NCBI RefSeq assembly: GCF_002979455.1
Contig: NZ_PCOU01000003.1
Span: forward strand, 124,001 to 188,000
Origin: Chryseobacterium sp. MYb7
GTDB lineage: Bacteria; Bacteroidota; Bacteroidia; Flavobacteriales; Weeksellaceae
Reading direction: 5' to 3'
DNA: 64,000 nt
The translations under genes were made by a program, and so were the position numbers. Under the pieces are notes generated by a model. It had not been told where the DNA came from. It searched no databases and saw only the letters and a program-made list of their open reading frames with translations. Below are positions 44,112 through 53,684 of this stretch, piece by piece; within the stretch, counting starts at the first letter, position 1; each line of letters starts with the position of its first letter.

Positions 44112-45575
44112 TTAAAGTTCTTTTCTTAATCTTGCAACAGGAATATTGAGTTGTTCACGATATTTTGCAATCGTTCTTCTGGCAATATTATAACCCTGTT
44201 CTTTCAGAATTACCACTAATGCGTCGTCTGTAAGCGGCTTTCTTTTATTTTCTTTACTGATCACTTCCTGAAGATGGTTTTTGATTTCTTTGGTAGAAAC
44301 TTCCTCTCCATCGTCATTTGTTAAGCTGTCTGAGAACAAATCTTTAAGGTATACGATTCCGTTAGGAGTATCTGCATACTTACTTTTTACCACCCTTGAA
44401 ATCGTGGAGATATCAAATCCTGTAATATCAGCAATATCCTTCAGAATCATTGGTTTCAGCGACTTTTCGTCTCCGGTGATGAAATAATCCTTCTGGAACT
44501 TTACAATGGCTGTAATCGTCTGTAATAAGGTGTTCTGACGCTGATTAATGGCATCAATATACCATTTTGCAGCATCCAGCTTTTGTTTTATAAATAAAGC
44601 AGCCTGTTTATGTTCTGATGAATTTTTATCATGAGAATAAGTAGTCAGAATATCTTTATATTCTTCAGAAACTCTTAAAGTAGGTGCATTTTTGCTGTTC
44701 AGCATAGGAATTACCAGCCCGTCTTTTACCTGAATCACAAAATCCGGAATAATTTCCTGATTAATTGTAATCGTCTGGGTATCAAAGTTCCCTCCTACTT
44801 TCGGAGAAAGTTTTGAGATTTCATCCAGAGCATCTTTCAGATCGTCTTCTTCAATATCATATTTCTGAATGATCTTATTATAGTGCTTATTCGTTAAGGC
44901 TTCAAACTGATGTCTTAAGATATTGGCAGCCAAAGAAACCGCTTTGTCTGAGCTTACTTTCTTTTCAATCTGTAATAGTAAACATTCCTGCAGACCTCTT
45001 GCTCCCACACCAGACGGATCCAGTTTCTGAACATAGTTCTCAAGGATATCCTCTACTCTTTCTTTCGTTGTATAAATCCCTTGGGAGAAAGCCAGATCAT
45101 CAACAATAGATTTGATCTCTCTTCTCAGATAACCATCTGTATCTAAGTTTCCGATAAGATATTCTGCAATCTTCAGATCTTCTTCACTGATATTAATCAG
45201 ATGAATCTGTTCTGTAAGATAGTCATATAAAGACTGTCCTTCTGTCAGAAGGCTTTCGTTATCAAATTCCTCATCATCCGGAGAGTAGTTGCTGGATGCA
45301 GTTTTATAGCTTGGTTCATCGTCATAAATATATTCATTGACGTCGAAATCTGTTTCAATGCTTTCTGTACCCTCATCCTGATAAGCGTCTTCCAGAGAAG
45401 AATACTCATCCTCTTTAGAATCCTCTTTTGCAATTTCCAAAGCCGGGTTTTCTTCTAACTCTCTCTCCAATTCCTCTTCAAATTCAAGAGTATGAAGTTG
45501 AATAAGCTTCATCAACTGGATCTGCTGAGGGGCCAGCTTCTGTCCTAATTTGAGTTGTAAGTGTTGTTTAAGCAT
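44112..45575 (-). CDS. rpoN: RNA polymerase sigma-54 factor
   Basis: 487 residues. The N-terminal Gln-rich activator-interaction region (LKLGQKLAPQQIQLMKLIQL), an acidic stretch (about 45-110), the core-binding domain, and the DNA-binding C-terminus with ADITGFDISTISRVVKSKY and the RpoN box ARRTIAKYREQLNIP (about 463-477) are all present. It would need enhancer-binding activators encoded elsewhere. It is convergent with the lanthipeptide operon and downstream of asnS on the same strand, separated by a strong terminator. Confidence 0.96.
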   Translation of the reverse strand: MLKQHLQLKLGQKLAPQQIQLMKLIQLHTLEFEEELERELEENPALEIAKEDSKEDEYSSLEDAYQDEGTESIETDFDVNEYIYDDEPSYKTASSNYSPDDEEFDNESLLTEGQSLYDYLTEQIHLINISEEDLKIAEYLIGNLDTDGYLRREIKSIVDDLAFSQGIYTTKERVEDILENYVQKLDPSGVGARGLQECLLLQIEKKVSSDKAVSLAANILRHQFEALTNKHYNKIIQKYDIEEDDLKDALDEISKLSPKVGGNFDTQTITINQEIIPDFVIQVKDGLVIPMLNSKNAPTLRVSEEYKDILTTYSHDKNSSEHKQAALFIKQKLDAAKWYIDAINQRQNTLLQTITAIVKFQKDYFITGDEKSLKPMILKDIADITGFDISTISRVVKSKYADTPNGIVYLKDLFSDSLTNDDGEEVSTKEIKNHLQEVISKENKRKPLTDDALVVILKEQGYNIARRTIAKYREQLNIPVARLRKEL

Positions 45576-45693
45576 ATTCTAATTTGCGTTTTAACATAAC
45601 ATATTCTACGAATTTAATAAATTTATTTGATAAAAAACACATTTAGCATGATTTTTGCATGACTTACCTTAATATAATAAACTATTAAATAAT

Positions 45694-45729
45694 AAAAAAA
45701 GCCTTAACTTGTGATTAAGGCTTTTTTTA
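45694..45729. terminator. Bidirectional terminator between asnS and rpoN
   Basis: AAAAAAAGCCTTAA (45694-45707), 7-nt loop, TTAAGGCTTTTTTT (45715-45728): a perfect 14-bp stem with T run on both strands. It ends asnS transcription. Confidence 0.85.
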
Positions 45730-45734
45730 TTGTT

Positions 45735-47183
45735 CTAGAATTCAGCGCTTTTCGGTGTTCTAGGGAAAGGAATTACGTCTCTGATATTTGTCATTCCTGT
45801 TACGAAAAGAACTAGCCTTTCCAGTCCTAAACCAAAGCCTGCATGCGGCACAGAACCGAATTTTCTGGTATCAAGGTACCACCAAAGCTCGTGTTCATCT
45901 ACATGCATATCTGTCATTTTCTGTTTTAATACATCTAATCTTGCTTCTCTTTCTGATCCACCGATGATTTCACCAATACCCGGGAAAAGAACATCCATAG
46001 CAGCAACGGTTTTGTTGTCATCGTTCAGTTTCATATAGAAAGCTTTGATTTCTTTCGGATAGTCAAATAATACTACCGGACTTTCGAAATGCTTTTCTAC
46101 AAGGTATCTTTCATGCTCAGACTGAAGGTCTGTTCCCCATTTTTCAACCGGGTAAGCAAATTTTCCTTTTTTGTTTTCTTTAGAGTTCAATAAGATTTCG
46201 ATAGCTTCTGTATAGCTTACACGCTTGAAACGTTTAGCCACTACATTCTGAAGTTTTTCGATAAGACCTTCTTTTGCTCTTTCTTTTTCCGGTTTTGTTT
46301 TCTGCTCTTCTGCAAAACGGTTGTCTAAGAACTCAAGATCATCTTTACAGTTATCCAATACATACTGGATCACATATTTTAAGAAATCTTCCGCAAGGTC
46401 GATGTTATCTTCAAGGTTGTTGAATGCCACTTCCGGCTCAATCATCCAGAACTCAGCAAGGTGTCTTGTTGTGTTAGAATTTTCAGCACGGAAAGTAGGT
46501 CCAAAAGTATAGATTCTTCCCAATCCCATTGCAGCAGTTTCTCCTTCAAGCTGTCCGGAAACGGTAAGGTTGGTTTTCTTACCAAAGAAATCCTGAGAAA
46601 AATCAATTTCCCCTTCTTCAGTTTTCGGCATATTGTTCAGGTCAAAGTTTGTTACTCCAAACATTTCACCTGCTCCTTCTGCATCTGCTCCCGTAATAAC
46701 CGGAGTATTGATATAGAAAAACTGGTTCTGGTTGAAGAACGAGTGAACAGCAAAGCTCACTGCGTGACGCACTCTGAACACTGCTCCGAAAAGGTTGGTT
46801 CTGAATCTTAAGTGTGCCTGCTCACGAAGTTTTTCCAGACTGTGTTTCTTAGGCTGAAGAATCGTACTCTGAAGCTCTTCTGTAAAATTATCTCCTAAAA
46901 CAATGATCTTTTTAGCAATAATTTCCACAGATTGTCCTGCTCCCTGGCTTTCTACCACTTCACCTACTACTTTAAGGGAAGAAGCAGTACTGATATTCTT
47001 AAGGATCGCTTCATCAAAATTTTCGAAATCAACAACTATCTGCAAATTATTAATCGTAGAACCATCATTAAGCGCAATAAAGCGATTAGCACGGAAGGAT
47101 CTTACCCATCCGTAAACTGTAATGTCATGATGTAATACTTTCTTGTAATCCTTTAGGACTTCTTTGATCGTTTGCTTTTTCAT
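45735..47183 (-). CDS. asnS: Asparaginyl-tRNA synthetase
   Basis: Charges tRNA-Asn. 482 residues with an N-terminal OB-fold anticodon-binding domain (about 15-115) and a class II catalytic core: motif 2 region [22 protein letters not shown] (about 230-251) and motif 3 [15 protein letters not shown] (about 454-468). A minus-strand TAACTTTG (47230-47223) about 40 bp upstream is a good -7 box. Confidence 0.96.
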   Translation of the reverse strand: MKKQTIKEVLKDYKKVLHHDITVYGWVRSFRANRFIALNDGSTINNLQIVVDFENFDEAILKNISTASSLKVVGEVVESQGAGQSVEIIAKKIIVLGDNFTEELQSTILQPKKHSLEKLREQAHLRFRTNLFGAVFRVRHAVSFAVHSFFNQNQFFYINTPVITGADAEGAGEMFGVTNFDLNNMPKTEEGEIDFSQDFFGKKTNLTVSGQLEGETAAMGLGRIYTFGPTFRAENSNTTRHLAEFWMIEPEVAFNNLEDNIDLAEDFLKYVIQYVLDNCKDDLEFLDNRFAEEQKTKPEKERAKEGLIEKLQNVVAKRFKRVSYTEAIEILLNSKENKKGKFAYPVEKWGTDLQSEHERYLVEKHFESPVVLFDYPKEIKAFYMKLNDDNKTVAAMDVLFPGIGEIIGGSEREARLDVLKQKMTDMHVDEHELWWYLDTRKFGSVPHAGFGLGLERLVLFVTGMTNIRDVIPFPRTPKSAEF

Positions 47184-47230
47184 TTGTTGATGATAAATTT
47201 TTTATATAAAAATTAATGTCCGCAAAGTTA

Positions 47231-47263
47231 CAAAAAAACAGCGCAACTTGATGATTGCGCTGT
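47231..47263 (-). terminator. Minus-strand terminator hairpin upstream of asnS
   Basis: ACAGCGCAA (47238-47246) and TTGCGCTGT (47255-47263) form a perfect 9-bp GC-rich stem; only the minus strand has a following T run (complement of 47232-47238). It therefore implies minus-strand transcription from the right, where a decayed ORF is seen. Confidence 0.65.
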
Positions 47264-47287
47264 CTTTAAAAATCATTTAACAAGCAT

Positions 47288-47465
47288 TTAAACTTTCTGT
47301 TCAGGAATTTCACCTTTTTTCTTCTGCTTACTCTTCTGCATTTTCAGGTTACATTTATACTCAATATTGTCCTGAACTTCAATAAAATCCGTATTGATCC
47401 GGAATGAACACTTTACACTATCACTTTTAAAAAGAATAAAATTTTATTTTACTCTGAGCTTTCAT
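47288..47465 (-). pseudogene. Possible decayed small ORF
   Basis: Minus-strand ATG at 47465 begins MKAQSKIKFYSF and stops; shifting frame at the T run gives a continuing frame (KSDSVKCSFRINTDFIEVQ...) to TAA at 47288-47290. The joined product would be about 57 residues, basic at the end. Codon use looks coding and a terminator lies at 47231-47263 on the same strand. It could equally be chance or a gene remnant. No family recognised. Confidence 0.25.
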
Positions 47466-47829
47466 GGAATTAGTTTTACTGAAATGGTTATTAGTTTTTA
47501 AGTGATAACTCTGTGGTACATTACCGGCCATACATCCATTTTTAGACTATACTATACTTTTAAACTTTGTGGCGGATTCACCGGATTTTGTTTTTAACTG
47601 CTTATGATTTTTAAATAATCACTACACTTTATATTTTTAAATTTCTGAACAATTATCTCATTATTTACATTCTATTTTCTTGGTTATTCTTTCAGGTTTT
47701 TATCCTCTTTATTTATTAATTTTTATGCTCCAATTCCCGACTTGATATTTTAATTAATCAACAGTTTGGAATTGATATCCTGTATTGTGCACATACAAAA
47801 TAAATGGTTGTGTTTTTACCTGAAGCAAA

Positions 47830-47846
47830 GATGCAGGAAGTGGAAT
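47830..47846. repeat. Dispersed 17-bp repeat, copy 1
   Basis: GATGCAGGAAGTGGAAT; 16 of 17 bases match 59892-59908. Both copies are intergenic. Confidence 0.5.
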
Positions 47847-47941
47847 AACGACACAAGTGTATGGTATATAGATTCATAAATTTATATACCTAAAATCATG
47901 AATTTATAAATACAAATAAAATGAAAATCAATAAGTTAAAC

Positions 47942-49684
47942 TTATTTTCCGGTCATATTTTCAATTTCTTTCAGATAGATAGAAAGAGGTGTTCCGGTTC
48001 GTTTTTTGAAGGCTAAAGTGAAAGCTTGCTCATTATTATACCCTAATTCTTCGGCAATAAAAGGAATTTTATAGGATCTGAATTTTCTGTCATTGGCCAG
48101 TCGGCTGATGGCGTAATCAATACGGAGATCATTAAGATATGTGGCAAAGTTTTTTCCTTTGTGGGTATTGATAATTTCCGACAGATATTTCGAGTTGGTT
48201 TTTATTTTTTTGGCAAGACTTCCCAACGTAATTCCTCTGCTTAAAAACTGATCTTTGTTTTCAAATATTTCAAGGTCTTTTAAAATGTTTTGAGCAATAT
48301 CTTCAGAAATTGTTCTGGTAGTCCTGTCTTCTGAGCTTCCTGTATTTTCTATCGGAAGAGTTTCAGAGAAGGTTTCTTTTTCTGGTTCAGATTTATAATC
48401 TCTATCAAACCTTCTTTCATTAGCCGATAGAATCAGATCCTGAGCAATCTTTTTATAGTTCTTTTCAGACTTTTTATATTTAAAATAAACATTAATGAAT
48501 AGCAGGTGTGATATCAGCAAAAGACTTAGAACAATATAAAAAAGGCTTTTTCTCTTTGTAAGCTCATTGGTAATGCTTTCTTTTTCCTGCTGAAGTTCCG
48601 GTGTATCATATCTTCTCGGAAGTTCTCTGGAAATATATCTGAACTGGGTATACAGTACATTGTCCACTTTTAAAAACCGTTCTACATAATAAAGCTGCTT
48701 CTCAGTATCGCTGTTTTCTTTATAATAATCAATTAGATAGGTGTATACATCTCTCAGTTCAGGATAAATATAGTTTGTTTTAAGAACCATAGAATCTATC
48801 TTTCGGAAAAAATCTACGGCTTTATCTTTTTGTTGAAGTCCGGCATAAGATTTTCCCAAATATAAAAGAGTATAATTCTGGCTTCTTATATCACTAATAT
48901 TGTTCGTAAAGAAATATTTCTCACATTCTAATAGACCTTCAATAGCTTTCTGATATTTTTTTGAATGCAGATTATAATACCCCAAAAGCCCAAGGTTCTC
49001 ATAATAACGGTAAAGATCTTTATTTTTCCTGGATTCTTGTAAACCATCCTGTATCAGGATATAAGCAGAATCCATCTTATTGATTTCAATGTAAGCATCA
49101 GCCAAATTCATTTTGAGCGTCTTTTTCTCATCCTCATTCATATAATCTGCATCATAAGCGTAGTGTCTCAGCACTTTAGCTGTCTCTGCATGTTTTCCGA
49201 TATAATTATTCAGATAGGCAATACTGATATGTGCCATGGCAATCTGCCTTTTATTTCCTTTTTCTTTGGCATATTTCAGTCCAAGGATATAATTATTCAA
49301 TGCAGACTGGAGATTATTATTTTTAAAATAAAGATTTCCTCTTAACAGATAAATTCTGGCCGGATAAGTATTTTCTTTGGAGCTTTGGGTGATATGTTGT
49401 AAGCTGTCTAGATCCTTTAATGCATCAGATAAATTTTCTTCGAAATGACGCATGACATATCCTTCAGCAGTATGCATCGCATCTTTTTCAGATTTTGCCT
49501 TTTTAAGATAATAATCTGCAATACTCTTACTGTTTCCCTCTCCCATACGATTACTATAGAATTCTTTTTCCAATTCCTCATAAGTTCGTTTTTCCGGAGT
49601 ATTTTTTTCTTCATTATTGGTCTGTGCATGACAAAACACAGCGCCAATAATCAAAAACAGTAATAAAAACTTAATTTTCATCAT
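47942..49684 (-). CDS. Membrane-bound TPR sensor with AraC-type DNA-binding domain
   Basis: 580 residues: signal peptide (about 1-20), tetratricopeptide repeats (about 25-375, visible as regular Ala/Tyr/Leu helical pairs), one membrane helix (about 390-410), and a C-terminal AraC helix-turn-helix pair (about 465-575; YLSEIINTHKGKNFATYLNDLRIDYA and IAEELGYNNEQAFTLAFKKRTG). This is a common Bacteroidota one-component design with periplasmic sensing and a cytoplasmic DNA-binding end. Ligand and targets are unknown. The upstream gene-poor region suggests it is an isolated unit. Confidence 0.88.
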   Translation of the reverse strand: MMKIKFLLLFLIIGAVFCHAQTNNEEKNTPEKRTYEELEKEFYSNRMGEGNSKSIADYYLKKAKSEKDAMHTAEGYVMRHFEENLSDALKDLDSLQHITQSSKENTYPARIYLLRGNLYFKNNNLQSALNNYILGLKYAKEKGNKRQIAMAHISIAYLNNYIGKHAETAKVLRHYAYDADYMNEDEKKTLKMNLADAYIEINKMDSAYILIQDGLQESRKNKDLYRYYENLGLLGYYNLHSKKYQKAIEGLLECEKYFFTNNISDIRSQNYTLLYLGKSYAGLQQKDKAVDFFRKIDSMVLKTNYIYPELRDVYTYLIDYYKENSDTEKQLYYVERFLKVDNVLYTQFRYISRELPRRYDTPELQQEKESITNELTKRKSLFYIVLSLLLISHLLFINVYFKYKKSEKNYKKIAQDLILSANERRFDRDYKSEPEKETFSETLPIENTGSSEDRTTRTISEDIAQNILKDLEIFENKDQFLSRGITLGSLAKKIKTNSKYLSEIINTHKGKNFATYLNDLRIDYAISRLANDRKFRSYKIPFIAEELGYNNEQAFTLAFKKRTGTPLSIYLKEIENMTGK

Positions 49685-49840
49685 TCATCCTAGCTATATT
49701 ACAAAAATATTATTTTTCTTCAGTAGACACACCACTCCTTTTACTTTTTTCCAAGTATTAATCAATATTTTCATTAAAATTAATGATAATAATTCTACAA
49801 AGAGAGAGTACTGCGTTAAAAATTGTACGCTCTCCAAAAA

Positions 49841-50482
49841 TTATTTCCATTCTACCCTGCCTTCCAAATAATATACCCTTCCCTTGTCTTCGTAAAGAAG
49901 ATCATACCCTTGCGATGTCAGGTAGAAATGACAGACTTTCATCTCACCGTTTCTGTCTTTAAACTGAAGAACAGCAGGACACATTTTTGCCCAATCTATT
50001 TTCTTCACTATCAGATTAAAATTCTTCTGAATATTCTTTTTGCTGTATAGAGACAGCATTCTGTCATCAATAAAACGGACATATTTCAAAGAGGAAAGAG
50101 GATAATTGATCAATTTAAAAGGTTGCCCCGCCAGTTTAGCGGCATTTTCGTTGAAAAAATTCGTGATTGAAAGGCTGTCATTTGTAATTTTCTTCACCAC
50201 ACTTGATTCATATCTTTTTCCATCTGCAAATTCCATACTGTAAATGGCTTCCATTTTAATAGCAAAACCTTTTCTGGATTTTATTAAATCTTTAAAGTCT
50301 GTAAATTCTTTCCCTTTTTTGAGGACGATCAAAACATTTCCTTCTCCAAAATCACAGTCATAATATTTTTTATAGTCAAAGGTTTCTTCTGTTGAAGTAT
50401 TCACTGTATCGTTGATTGTATTTTGTGAAAAAATACGTACTGAAAACAGTAATAAAAATAATATCAGTTTATAATTTTTCAT
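49841..50482 (-). CDS. Secreted hypothetical protein
   Basis: 213 residues with a clear signal peptide (about 1-19, MKNYKLILFLLLFSVRIFSQ). The rest is soluble and mixed alpha/beta, containing YYDCDFGEGNVLIVLKKGKEF and a C-terminal FYLTSQGYDLLYEDKGRVYYLEG region. No family is recognised. It is 30 nt after another secreted-protein gene and likely forms an operon with it and the LA_2272-type gene. Confidence 0.65.
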   Translation of the reverse strand: MKNYKLILFLLLFSVRIFSQNTINDTVNTSTEETFDYKKYYDCDFGEGNVLIVLKKGKEFTDFKDLIKSRKGFAIKMEAIYSMEFADGKRYESSVVKKITNDSLSITNFFNENAAKLAGQPFKLINYPLSSLKYVRFIDDRMLSLYSKKNIQKNFNLIVKKIDWAKMCPAVLQFKDRNGEMKVCHFYLTSQGYDLLYEDKGRVYYLEGRVEWK

Positions 50483-50511
50483 GATTGAATTATTTAAGGG
50501 TTTAAAATCAT

Positions 50512-50979
50512 TTAAAAAACAAGGTTAATTCCTAAACCAAAGCGGAATCCTTTAATTGGAAAAGGTTTATACGTATTATATTCGAAGTTGTACCCGAATT
50601 CTGCACAAAAGAAATGGTAAAAGTTGATTCCTACTTTGGGTGAAACCGTATAGGGCGAAACTCCTGCTCCGACATATAGAGATGATACCTCTGCGCCATC
50701 CCGAAACGAAACCACTTTTCTGAAATAATCAAACTCCGGAATGACCAACAGCCTTCTTTCGTCCCACCAGTTAAAATGGCCTCTTAAGCTGTAATAATTC
50801 TTATCACCATCAGTCAGTTTTGTTCCTATGGACCAGAATGCCTTACTGTCCATTGAAGTTCCTTCAATTCTGGTACTGAGAAGAAGAACCAGCCACTTTT
50901 TCTCTTTAATTTCTTCAAACTGAGCTTTCAGAAAGCCACAAAGAAATAGCGTAATAATTACAACAAGTTTTTTCATCAC
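50512..50979 (-). CDS. Secreted beta-strand-rich hypothetical protein
   Basis: 155 residues with a signal peptide (about 1-19, ending FLKAQ). The mature part has alternating strands (YYSLRGHFNWWDERRLLVIPEFDYFRK) and ends in FRFGLGINLVF, typical of a small outer-membrane barrel, so an outer-membrane location is likely. Function is not recognised. It lies 3 nt from the stop of the upstream gene. Confidence 0.65.
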   Translation of the reverse strand: MMKKLVVIITLFLCGFLKAQFEEIKEKKWLVLLLSTRIEGTSMDSKAFWSIGTKLTDGDKNYYSLRGHFNWWDERRLLVIPEFDYFRKVVSFRDGAEVSSLYVGAGVSPYTVSPKVGINFYHFFCAEFGYNFEYNTYKPFPIKGFRFGLGINLVF

Positions 50980-50982
50980 TTC

Positions 50983-51612
50983 TTATTTTCTTTTTTGTTT
51001 CTTAAAATTCCAGTTGATTAAAGGCAGTTTTCTCTTTCCGTTCTCATTCCACCCACCAATCTGTATTCCTCTGAAATCATCACATTTATTGTATAAACCG
51101 ATCTGTATTCCCCTGCATCTATGCCCAATATTGGCCAATGGAGCTACAGAAACCCCTTTTATTTCATGATGCAGATTAAAAAATGGAGAGACAGCCATTC
51201 CGTTGGTCACAGCATAAGTATTGACATTACTAGAAACATTGATCTCCAAACCATTAGTGACTGTGGGTTCCATATTGATAAGCGACAATTGAAGTCCGTT
51301 GATCATATTCATCTTTTCGCGGGGAACAATAACATAATCATCGTTGCTGGGTAAACTTAAATTGAACAGCATTAACGGCGGCAGGAAAACACCCAGAAAA
51401 TTGAATCCCATTCCCAAACCGTTTACTTTTTTAGGTTTAAAATGCTCTTCTTCATCAAAATATTTAAATAAAAGGCCATTAACATTTCTTACGTTCTTTG
51501 AAGGTGAAGCGGCAATCAATCTCGGTTTCAAAGAATCTACTTTTATACTGTCTGATGCATACACCAGACTATTGAATAAAAGAACTGCTATTAATAAAAT
51601 TCGTGTTTTCAT
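50983..51612 (-). CDS. LA_2272-type surface-repeat protein
   Basis: 209 residues from the ATG at 51612 (MKTRILLIAVLLF), which starts a proper signal peptide; an earlier ATG at 51639 would add nine polar residues. It contains the short NG-rich repeats of this family (NGLGMGFNFLG, INGLQLSLINME, NGLEINVSSN, CRGIQIGLYNKC, RGIQIGGWNENGKR), likely a repeated beta turn. The role is unknown. It is the first of three tandem genes encoding secreted proteins; one copy of a duplicated palindrome lies about 85 bp upstream. Confidence 0.75.
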   Translation of the reverse strand: MKTRILLIAVLLFNSLVYASDSIKVDSLKPRLIAASPSKNVRNVNGLLFKYFDEEEHFKPKKVNGLGMGFNFLGVFLPPLMLFNLSLPSNDDYVIVPREKMNMINGLQLSLINMEPTVTNGLEINVSSNVNTYAVTNGMAVSPFFNLHHEIKGVSVAPLANIGHRCRGIQIGLYNKCDDFRGIQIGGWNENGKRKLPLINWNFKKQKRK

Positions 51613-51696
51613 AACTCTTATTTTAAAATTATAGTTCAAAATTATCTACTGAAGACACAGTTCCGAATGTGAAAAAAAATTAAAAAAAACATCCTG

Positions 51697-51713
51697 TTTG
51701 CGAAAATCACAAA
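51697..51713. promoter_or_regulatory. Palindromic operator-like site, copy 1
   Basis: TTTGCGAAAATCACAAA, matching the second copy at 16 of 17 positions; 85-100 bp upstream of the LA_2272-type gene start. Confidence 0.4.
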
Positions 51714-51904
51714 ATGAGGGGTTGGAAGCGGGAAGAAGGAAGCTGGAAGTTACTTTGAGTGATCAATAGTAATAGTGATTATAAATTCAGTTACTTTTAA
51801 ATTGTTATTGTTTCTTTCGCCCTGCAAGACTTCCCTTCCCCCAGCTTCAGGCTTCCCGCCTTCTAAACAGAAAATCAAAAACTCTTTCCACAAAAAATAC
51901 TACA

Positions 51905-51921
51905 TTTGTGAAAATCACAAA
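51905..51921. promoter_or_regulatory. Palindromic operator-like site, copy 2
   Basis: TTTGTG-AAAAT-CACAAA, a perfect inverted repeat ending 3 bp before the HTH gene ATG and overlapping its likely TACATTTG -7 box (51901-51908). Position suggests autoregulation. Confidence 0.45.
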
Positions 51922-51924
51922 ACT

Positions 51925-52854
51925 ATGCACCAGGAAGCTCTGCTCAAGGAAATCCGAAGAAAAATAGGTGAGAAATCTTTAAATGATGAGATCGCCAATA
52001 TTCTTAATATCAGCTATGATGCCGCTCACAGAAGGACTTCTATGAAAGCCAAGTTCAGTTTCGAAGAAGCACTGGAGCTCGCCAAATACTATCAGATCTC
52101 GCTGGATCAGTTTCTGGGAACGGAAAATCAGTTGGTTGTAAAGAGAACACAACCTGTAAAAACCACCGAAGATCTTTTAAACTATTTCGAAAACTCTTTG
52201 AAGATTTTGAATGTTTTTCAGAATATTACCAATTCCAAAGTATTTTATTCCGCAAAAGACATCCCATTTTTTTATACCATTTCAGATTCCATTCTGTCCC
52301 GTTTCAAGTTTTATGTCTGGATGAATTTACTGAATCAGGATAAGTTCCTGAGTCCGTTTCATGAATTTAATATGGAATACCATTCTGTAAAGAATGATCT
52401 GCTGAAAGATCTTTACGATAAACAAAACGTAACGGAAATATGGAATGACACTACGATTATGAGTGCTTTGAGACAAATCTCATTCTATTATGAAATGGGA
52501 TTATTAAAGAAAAATGATGTGGATCTCATTCTGGAAGACCTGAGAAAACTACTGGAAGGACTTGAAATCAAAACGCTGGAAAAAACTAATTTTCAGATTT
52601 ATGTGAATGATTTAGTAATTTTAAACAACAGTATTTTATTCAAAAATGAAGAACAGTGTTCCTTTTTTGTGCCTTTCAGCATGTTCGGATATATGATGAC
52701 CAATGATAAAATAACGTGTGAAGATTCCCTGAGCTATTTTGAGCATCAGATCAAGAACTCCAGATCACTGAATGAATCCGGAAACCGCGAAAGGAAAATG
52801 TTTTTCAATAAAATGTATGAACAGATTGACCGGTTAAAACAAAATTTATCATGA
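51925..52854 (+). CDS. XRE-like helix-turn-helix regulator
   Basis: 309 residues from the ATG at 51925. The N-terminus (about 3-66) is a helix-turn-helix of the XRE/Cro type (SLNDEIANILNISYDAAHRRTSMKAKFSFEEALELAKYY). The remaining ~240 residues are helical with no recognised ligand domain. An earlier in-frame ATG (51775) lies upstream of the promoter and is rejected. Its stop overlaps the start of the AraC gene by ATGA, so the two regulators are made together. A palindrome at its own start suggests autorepression. Confidence 0.8.
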   Translation: MHQEALLKEIRRKIGEKSLNDEIANILNISYDAAHRRTSMKAKFSFEEALELAKYYQISLDQFLGTENQLVVKRTQPVKTTEDLLNYFENSLKILNVFQNITNSKVFYSAKDIPFFYTISDSILSRFKFYVWMNLLNQDKFLSPFHEFNMEYHSVKNDLLKDLYDKQNVTEIWNDTTIMSALRQISFYYEMGLLKKNDVDLILEDLRKLLEGLEIKTLEKTNFQIYVNDLVILNNSILFKNEEQCSFFVPFSMFGYMMTNDKITCEDSLSYFEHQIKNSRSLNESGNRERKMFFNKMYEQIDRLKQNLS

Positions 52855-53657
52855 ATACTCTTCGTAACGGCGAATATTTTGGAGACACCAATCAGATCGT
52901 CAATCTGGAAGGATTGACCATCACCGATACGGAGTATACGCATCCTTACGTAGACTGGCATTATCATGAAAATGCTTATTTCACTTTTCTTCTGCAAGGC
53001 AATATGACGGAAGGAAACAGAAAAGAAGTCCATGGCTGTTCTGCAGGAACATTATTATATCATCATTGGGAAGATCCGCATTACAATATTAAACCTGATG
53101 TTTTTACACGAGGCTTTCATATCGAGCTTTCACAAAATTGGTTTGACCGGTTCGATATTCAGAAAAGTAAAGTGGAAGGCAGCTTTAATATAAAAGATCC
53201 GGCACTGAAACTTCTGGTTTATCAGATGTTCAAGGAAACAAAAACCCATGATATTTCGTTTGAACTCGCTGTCAATCAGCTGTTAATCCATCTTTTCAGT
53301 CAGTTAACCCATCAAAAGGAAAATACTGAAAGAAAACCTTTATGGGTAGGTCAGATCAATGAGATTCTGCATGAAAGCTTTACGGAAAATCTTAATCTTA
53401 CGGAACTTTCCAAAACACTGAACATCCATCCTATTCATCTCAGCAGGGATTTTCACAAGTATTTTCATTGCAATCTGGGTGAATATCTCAGAAAATTAAA
53501 GCTCAACAAATCTCTTGAACTTCTCACTTTGCCTAATTCTTTGACAGATATTGCCATGGAATGTGGTTTTTCAGATCAAAGTCATTTTATCAGATGTTTT
53601 AAAGAAAATATGGGAATTACTCCTTTGAAATACAGAAATCTTCTGAAAAATTATTAA
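52851..53657 (+). CDS. AraC-family transcriptional regulator (cupin type)
   Basis: 268 residues. The N-terminal cupin-like sensing domain (about 20-100) has the DWHYHENAYFTFLLQG strand and GTLLYHHWEDPH; the C-terminal AraC domain (about 170-268) has two helix-turn-helices (LNLTELSKTLNIHPIHLSRDFHK and LTDIAMECGFSDQSHFIRCFKENMG). It is coupled to the XRE-like gene upstream, and a phased direct repeat of AraC-site style lies 28 bp after its stop, in front of the SDR gene. Confidence 0.88.
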   Translation: MNTLRNGEYFGDTNQIVNLEGLTITDTEYTHPYVDWHYHENAYFTFLLQGNMTEGNRKEVHGCSAGTLLYHHWEDPHYNIKPDVFTRGFHIELSQNWFDRFDIQKSKVEGSFNIKDPALKLLVYQMFKETKTHDISFELAVNQLLIHLFSQLTHQKENTERKPLWVGQINEILHESFTENLNLTELSKTLNIHPIHLSRDFHKYFHCNLGEYLRKLKLNKSLELLTLPNSLTDIAMECGFSDQSHFIRCFKENMGITPLKYRNLLKNY

Positions 53658-53684
53658 AATCTATCTGAATACAATCACCATTCA

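Larger units (their letters stand above)
47184..47941. other. Gene-poor region between asnS and the TPR/AraC regulator
   Basis: 758 bp without an intact gene. It contains the asnS promoter, a strong minus-strand hairpin (47231-47263), a possible decayed small ORF (47288-47465), a 17-bp dispersed-repeat copy (47830-47846), and a short inverted repeat GGTATATA...TATATACC (47863-47890). The rest (about 47470-47820) shows no open frame or structure that I can support. Confidence 0.55.
51613..51924. other. Divergent intergenic region with duplicated palindrome and degenerate repeats
   Basis: 312 bp between the LA_2272-type gene (leftwards) and the HTH gene (rightwards). It holds two copies of an almost identical palindrome (51697-51713, 51905-51921) and, between them, purine-rich (GGAAGCGGGAAGAAGG, near 51723) and complementary pyrimidine-rich stretches (about 51829-51862) that look like decayed dispersed repeats. 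Confidence 0.55.

Noticed and set aside
47863..47890. Inverted repeat GGTATATA...TATATACC as an operator
   Set aside because: Arms are all A/T apart from two bases and there is no nearby promoter in the correct place; chance is likely in such AT-rich DNA.
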